A DNA stretch of 64,000 nt from Actinomadura barringtoniae. GTDB lineage: Bacteria; Actinomycetota; Actinomycetes; Streptosporangiales; Streptosporangiaceae. Under the pieces are notes generated by a model. That model was not told the DNA's origin. It searched no databases and saw nothing but the letters and a program-made list of their open reading frames with translations. The stretch lies in contig NZ_JAGEOJ010000013.1 in the NCBI RefSeq assembly GCF_017573505.1, forward strand, positions 1 through 64,000, written 5' to 3'. Every line of letters begins with the position of its first letter. Position 1 is the first letter of the stretch. This document shows, in pieces, positions 62,569 through 64,000 of the stretch. Made by a program: the position numbers and the translations under genes.

Positions 62569-63525
62569 ATGCGGGTCGTTCCGCGCCGGGACAAGGAACG
62601 CCGGCGCCCGCGGGCGGCCGAGGCCGCAGCGGAGCCACCGGCCACCGACGGCCGCACTCTCGTCGACCCGGGCGACGCCCCGCCGCAACCGGATCCCGAA
62701 CCCGAAGAGGCCTCTGAGCCCGAGGTCGAGGCCGCATCCGAGCCTGAGCCGGAGCCCGTTCCCCCCGCGCCCGAGCCACCGAAGCGCAAGCCGACGCGTG
62801 CCGAACGTAAGGCCGCCAAGAAGGCCGACAAGGCGGCGAAGAAGGCTGCCAAGAAGGGCGGGCCGCCTCCGGAGAGCGCGGCGGCCCCCGTCGAGCCCGC
62901 GCCTCCTGTGGACCCCGACACCAAGCGGCGCGCCCGGGTGTCGGAACGGCAGCGCCGCGCGGCCGAGGTCAAGCGCGCCCGCGCCTCGCAGAACCGCGTC
63001 CAGGAGACCGCCTTCCGCGAGCACCGCTCGGCGCTGGTGGCGATGATCCTGACGCTCGGCCTCCTCATCGCGGCGGTCGCGGTCACCGGCGGACTGATCG
63101 CCGGCTCCATGCGCACCCGCCCCGTGACGCTCGCGGCGCCGCTGAACGTCTACCCGATCTCGTCCACGCTCCCCGGCCAGTGCCAGGCGGGCACGCAGGG
63201 CATCTCCAGCTCGTCCTCGACGGGCCCGACGTGCTACCAGCTGACCCCCGGGATCGCGATCCGCAAGGTCGCCGAGCTGAAGATCCAGAAGGCCCGTACG
63301 AAGGGCGCCTACGACGTCGCCGTCACGCTGCGCAAGAACGACCGCAAGGCGTTCGCCGACCTGACCCGCGCGATGCAGGGCCGCGACCTGGCGCTGGTGG
63401 TCAAGAACAACCTGGTGACCGTGTCCCGGGTCGAGATGGCCATCACCGACGGCAAGATCGCCATCACCGGGCCGCCCAACCGCGCCGAGGCCGACAAACT
63501 CCTGCACGAGCTCAGGGGGAAGTGA
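62569..63525 (+). CDS. Membrane protein with SecD-P1-head-like external domain
   Basis: 318 residues. N-terminal cytoplasmic part (~1-155) is highly charged: acidic/Pro-rich (EPEVEAASEPEPEPVPPAPE) then strongly basic (KPTRAERKAAKKADKAAKKA). One transmembrane helix (~160-182). The external domain (~190-318) has CQAGTQGISSSSSTGPTCYQ and then YDVAVTLRKNDRKAFADLTR..LALVVKNNLVTVSRVEMAIT..GKIAITGPPNRAEADKLLHEL. This strand-helix pattern is that of the P1 head subdomain of SecD. It could be a standalone partner of protein secretion. Similarity judged by pattern; not a full SecD. Overlaps the convergent dehydrogenase gene by 14 bases. Confidence 0.72.
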   Translation: MRVVPRRDKERRRPRAAEAAAEPPATDGRTLVDPGDAPPQPDPEPEEASEPEVEAASEPEPEPVPPAPEPPKRKPTRAERKAAKKADKAAKKAAKKGGPPPESAAAPVEPAPPVDPDTKRRARVSERQRRAAEVKRARASQNRVQETAFREHRSALVAMILTLGLLIAAVAVTGGLIAGSMRTRPVTLAAPLNVYPISSTLPGQCQAGTQGISSSSSTGPTCYQLTPGIAIRKVAELKIQKARTKGAYDVAVTLRKNDRKAFADLTRAMQGRDLALVVKNNLVTVSRVEMAITDGKIAITGPPNRAEADKLLHELRGK

Positions 63526-64000
63526 GCGTCAGCACGGCGTTGCCGGTGATGCGGCGCTCGCGCAGGTCGTTGAGGACGGTCGCGGTGTCGGCCCAGTCGG
63601 TGATGCGGCCGATCTCGGGGTGCAGGCGGCCGTCGCCGGTGAGCTGGACGAGGGTGGCCAGGTCCGGGCCGAACGGGCGGGCCTCGAACGCATCGTCGTA
63701 GTGGAAGTGCCGCAGCGTGGCGCCCTCCGGACCGGCGAAGAAGTCGAAGAAGTCGAGCGTGACCGGCTCGCGGCTGGCCTGCCCGAACCACAGGAGCGTC
63801 CCGTGCGGCGCGAGCTTGGCCAGCGCGGCGGGCAGCGAACGCCCGCCGACCGACTCCAGCACGACGTCGAACGGTCCCGAGGCCGCGCCCGGGTCGGACA
63901 CCACGGCCTCGGCGCCGAGCTCCATCAGGCGGTGGCCGCGTTCCGGCGTGGCGGAGACCGCGGTGATCTCGGCGCCCGCGGCGGCCGCGAGCTCGACGAA
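63512..64000 (-). CDS. Zinc-type alcohol dehydrogenase/quinone oxidoreductase (MDR), C-terminal part
   Basis: C-terminal 162 residues; the gene continues past the right edge. Reads from FVELAAAAGAEITAVSATPE (Rossmann beta-alpha-beta, the dinucleotide pocket) through RGHRLMELGAEAVVSDPGAA, FDVVLESVGGRSLPAALAKL, APHGTLLWFGQASREPVTLD and ends RERRITGNAVLTLTSP. These are MDR family features (YhdH/quinone oxidoreductase type). The N-terminal catalytic domain is not in view, so whether zinc ligands are present is unknown. Reaction: NADPH-dependent reduction of a quinone, enone or aldehyde in the family. Confidence 0.88.
   Translation of the reverse strand, partial: FVELAAAAGAEITAVSATPERGHRLMELGAEAVVSDPGAASGPFDVVLESVGGRSLPAALAKLAPHGTLLWFGQASREPVTLDFFDFFAGPEGATLRHFHYDDAFEARPFGPDLATLVQLTGDGRLHPEIGRITDWADTATVLNDLRERRITGNAVLTLTSP

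Overview
The window is high-GC actinobacterial chromosome, dense with overlapping genes. It is most like the Streptosporangiales/Thermomonosporaceae (Actinomadura-type). The pointers are the actinobacterial order of the ribosomal/transcription block, a complete Mce operon, MaoC-type HadA/HadB genes beside rpmG, a Ddn-type F420 family protein, a bacterial PARG of the Thermomonospora type, and frequent GTG/TTG starts with GTGA/TGATG overlaps. This placement is inferred from gene content; no search was run.

Layout. 1-192 is the 5' end of rpoB (minus), with tandem promoters. 619-12575 is an 11-gene Mce lipid-import operon (minus: Mkl-type ATPase, two YrbE permeases, MceA-F, two Mce-associated proteins) lying between rplL and rpoB. 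13251-20926 holds rplL, rplJ with an L10 leader, three LppX/LolA-like envelope proteins, rplA, rplK, nusG, secE and tRNA-Trp. 21168-29762 holds an aminotransferase, a SigE-family sigma factor with a membrane partner, a secreted repeat protein, adenosine deaminase, a drug transporter with its TetR repressor and paired operators, a GntR regulator, and a GDT1-type exporter with a probable yybP-ykoY manganese riboswitch. 29998-33215 holds murB, hadB, hadA, rpmG, tRNA-Met and tRNA-Thr.

33373-42527 is a more variable accessory stretch: PP2C-like phosphatase, hydrolase/DUF1330/SnoaL cassette, PARG, Ddn-like protein, Asp/Arg-rich coiled coil, DUF1992, SGNH lipoprotein, GNAT, tRNA-Tyr, and several short tandem repeats. 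42646-44201 holds yajQ and htpX. 44270-55567 is a complex I-like operon (minus: nuoA, a membrane protein, nuoB, C, H, I, J, K, L, M, N) without nuoD, E, F or G, interrupted by one opposite-strand HhH membrane protein. 55721-58770 holds two proline/glycine-rich membrane-anchored LppX-like proteins. 58955-62389 holds a cysteine-rich leader peptide ORF, a possible iron box, and korAB, a 2-oxoacid:ferredoxin oxidoreductase. The right edge has a SecD-P1-head-like membrane protein and a truncated zinc-type dehydrogenase.

The most interesting functional unit is the right-hand third. A membrane arm plus NuoB/C/I, with no NADH module and no NuoD, lies beside an enzyme that makes reduced ferredoxin, which suggests a ferredoxin-fed respiratory complex. 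The NuoB of this locus carries a 200-residue acidic/proline tail with four copies of a Thr-Pro motif. Most of the genome's very long antisense ORFs here are GC-driven shadows and are not annotated.
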